64,000 nucleotides of DNA from Lingula anatina (Eukaryota > Brachiopoda > Lingulata > Lingulida > Lingulidae), in NCBI RefSeq assembly GCF_001039355.2, contig NW_019775769.1, forward strand, positions 635,240-699,239, written 5' to 3'. A program made the translations under genes and the position numbers. Within the stretch, counting starts at the first letter, position 1. Every line of letters begins with the position of its first letter. Shown here piece after piece: positions 62,657 through 64,000 of the stretch. The notes under the pieces were generated by a model. That model did no database searches, was not told the origin of the DNA, and saw nothing but the letters and a program-made list of their open reading frames with translations.

Positions 62657-63368
62657 TTATGATAATAATATTATAAGAATATATCAAGCTTATTCAGCAA
62701 TTTTCATTTAGGACAGTCATGAGATATCTTTTTAATGTGTGATCTTTCCTGTCATTCATCTCAAAACCAGTAGAATCTTCTCAGCTATACGACTTTATTT
62801 GTTCTATCTTTGAACAATACTATGAATAATGCGTCGACTGTCATCTATCTTATTAAAAAATTAACTTTTTGAAGCCCTCAACTCACCAGTACGGGTCGGT
62901 GGAGAAGGGTTTTTCACACACGTGGATGCTCATGTGGTGGACTATCCCGGGGTTGGCAACTGGCTGAAAGTTTGCTGAAAAAATAATATTAATATGATAG
63001 TCGTTTTGAAAGTAAGCCTGCATTAACATAAGAAACTTGATATGGGTTTTGACAAAAAAAAAAAAAAAAAAACACGCAGACATCTACACGCAGACACACA
63101 AAGAGAGAGAGATAGAGTTCCCTGTTCTTTATAGTAATATGTACAGGTGTACGATTGCATGTTGCTTTACCATTCTGGAATAACATGATGCATAATGGTT
63201 TTATTTTAAAACAATTTTGTTAATTCTTCGCTCTCTTCCCTTAATAACTTGAGGTGGGTTTTCTTCTTTGCATGGCATTACAAAACCTAAACTTATCATC
63301 TACATGTACTTACTGACAAACTGTTTTACGTCTTTGAGAGTCGTTGTCGTGCAGGCCATCCATATTTC
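58666..63368 (-). CDS. Peptidylglycine alpha-hydroxylating monooxygenase (PHM), 5' end outside window
   Basis: Ten exons join in phase: 63314-63368, 62887-62974, 62422-62516, 61237-61308, 60721-60843, 60407-60490, 60092-60168, 59576-59629, 59274-59323 and 58666-58885, giving about 305 residues. PHM uses two copper sites, oxygen and ascorbate to hydroxylate C-terminal glycine of peptides, the first step of neuropeptide amidation in secretory granules. All copper ligands by family numbering are visible: HH in VHHMSIHVC, H in LQIHM, HTH in YSLHTHNLG, and Met in GGEMCNVYLHY. RNGEWIEIGRGDPGYPE matches the PHM C-terminal subdomain. The frame ends about 60 residues after the Met ligand with no peptidyl-lyase (PAL) domain, so it is a stand-alone PHM rather than bifunctional PAM. 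Some paralogues in this family have unknown substrates. The signal peptide and first residues lie beyond 64000 or in unseen exons. Confidence 0.92.
60653..60704. repeat. (AC)n/(AG)n microsatellite
   Basis: An AC tract running into AG repeats, ending about 17 bp before (plus direction) the donor side of a PHM exon at 60721. Confidence 0.9.
61593..61762. repeat. Pair of direct repeats 130 bp apart
   Basis: TAAGGAAATTGAATGCT followed by TTATCCAAAATG occurs at about 61593-61625 and again at 61726-61757 with two differences, in the PHM intron. It may be a local duplication. Confidence 0.7.
62617..62656. repeat. (AAT)n microsatellite
   Basis: About 13 TAA units within the PHM intron between exons 2 and 3. 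Confidence 0.9.
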
Positions 63369-64000
63369 CTATAAGTGAAATGACAGAATATAGAAATAAA
63401 GAAATAATAAGAAAAAATTCAATCTGCGTAGTAACTATGTGAAACATTAAGTGGACTTTCATGTGATTTCAAATCTGATTTCATTCATTTGAATATTTAG
63501 GTTGGTAGAACATGTGCCCCACCCCTCGACGATATGCCTTCATTGGTGTTGCTTAATGAGAGTTTTACTAGTAAAGGTCGAAATAATATGTTTGCTTGAA
63601 GGCTGTCTCTATATTCATGTCCAGAACATTCAAAGGGGGGGGGGGGATTCTCATAAAAGAGGCCAAAGACTACATAAATGGACTCAATAATTATACATTT
63701 ACTTCCGACAGTGAAGTCAGATAAAGTCAGAAGAGAAACAGCTAAAATCAGTCACCAAACAAATTAGTTAAAATTTATTCTAAACTACGGATCTGTGCGC
63801 AAATGAAAGTTTCATTCATCATCTGTGGTTTCTGTGGTTTAGTGCTACTGTTATAAACAGCAGCCAGAGAAGAAGCGTAGCAATTTCAAATTTCAATTTC
63901 TTGAATTTAAATGAATTAAATAATTCTAGGAATAGTTGGGAGATCTGACAAATAAGATTCAGTCTGTTAAATAGAAGACAATATTTGGGGGAGGGGGTAC
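63369..64000. other. PHM upstream intron or flank, no exon seen
   Basis: Should be intron 5' of the first visible PHM exon, which starts in phase 0 with EIWMACTTTT. No further exon with splice borders was recognised before the window ends. Confidence 0.35.

Noticed and set aside
1-64000. CRISPR arrays, bacterial operons or viral genomes
   Set aside because: No spaced repeat arrays, no Shine-Dalgarno-led gene runs and no viral hallmark genes were seen; repeats are microsatellites and DNA transposons.

Overview
This 64 kb window is animal nuclear DNA. Nearly all its genes are split into short exons with GT-AG borders and AT-rich introns. Microsatellites and short inverted-repeat elements are frequent, and there are no bacterial-style operons. 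The genes (sodium/proton exchanger, LicD-like enzyme, Ly6-like protein, copper monooxygenase, Mpv17-like pair) fit a marine invertebrate. A mollusc or other lophotrochozoan is my guess, but nothing in the sequence fixes the species. One assembly gap (26623-27078) and two single unknown bases (6470, 40746) are present. All gene structures below were read by eye from splice signals and reading-phase continuity, without alignment software or transcripts.

Left part (1-16 kb). A single-coding-exon DEDD-type 3'-5' exonuclease like EXD1 lies on + (784-1755). A type II membrane LicD-like nucleotidyltransferase lies on - (3866-4738). A three-exon GPI-anchored Ly6/quiver-like protein lies on - (7899-10962), with a decayed copy of its middle exon upstream near 12.2 kb. 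A Golgi carbohydrate sulfotransferase lies on - (12953-14767). From 16 to 21 kb there are transposon remains, including a PIF/Harbinger-related fragment and a Tc1/mariner-like MITE.

Middle (21-48 kb). Inositol monophosphatase lies on - (21563-24966, first exon not found). After the gap come six + strand exons encoding what looks like only the C-terminal tail of CEP290. A complete six-exon RNF166-type E3 ubiquitin ligase follows on - (31119-33780), then a complete SLC9A8 (NHE8) sodium/proton exchanger on - (36156-47847). SLC9A8 has a likely U12-type AT-AC intron and two homologous alternative last exons.

Right part (48-64 kb). Two tandem Mpv17-like genes lie on + (48868-50056 and 52767-53868). 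The first is divergent from SLC9A8 across about 1 kb carrying an ETS/CRE-like promoter motif. A small secreted cysteine-rich (VWC-like) protein lies on - (55237-56632). Ten exons of a copper-dependent peptidylglycine alpha-hydroxylating monooxygenase (PHM) without a lyase domain lie on - (58666-63368), with the 5' end outside the window.

The genes do not form one pathway. Several act in the secretory route: LicD-like enzyme, sulfotransferase, Ly6-like protein, PHM and NHE8. The most noteworthy observations are the AT-AC intron and duplicated terminal exons of SLC9A8, the CEP290 tail isolated behind a gap, a trinucleotide microsatellite sitting directly at a splice acceptor, and several small families of non-autonomous DNA transposons with readable ends.
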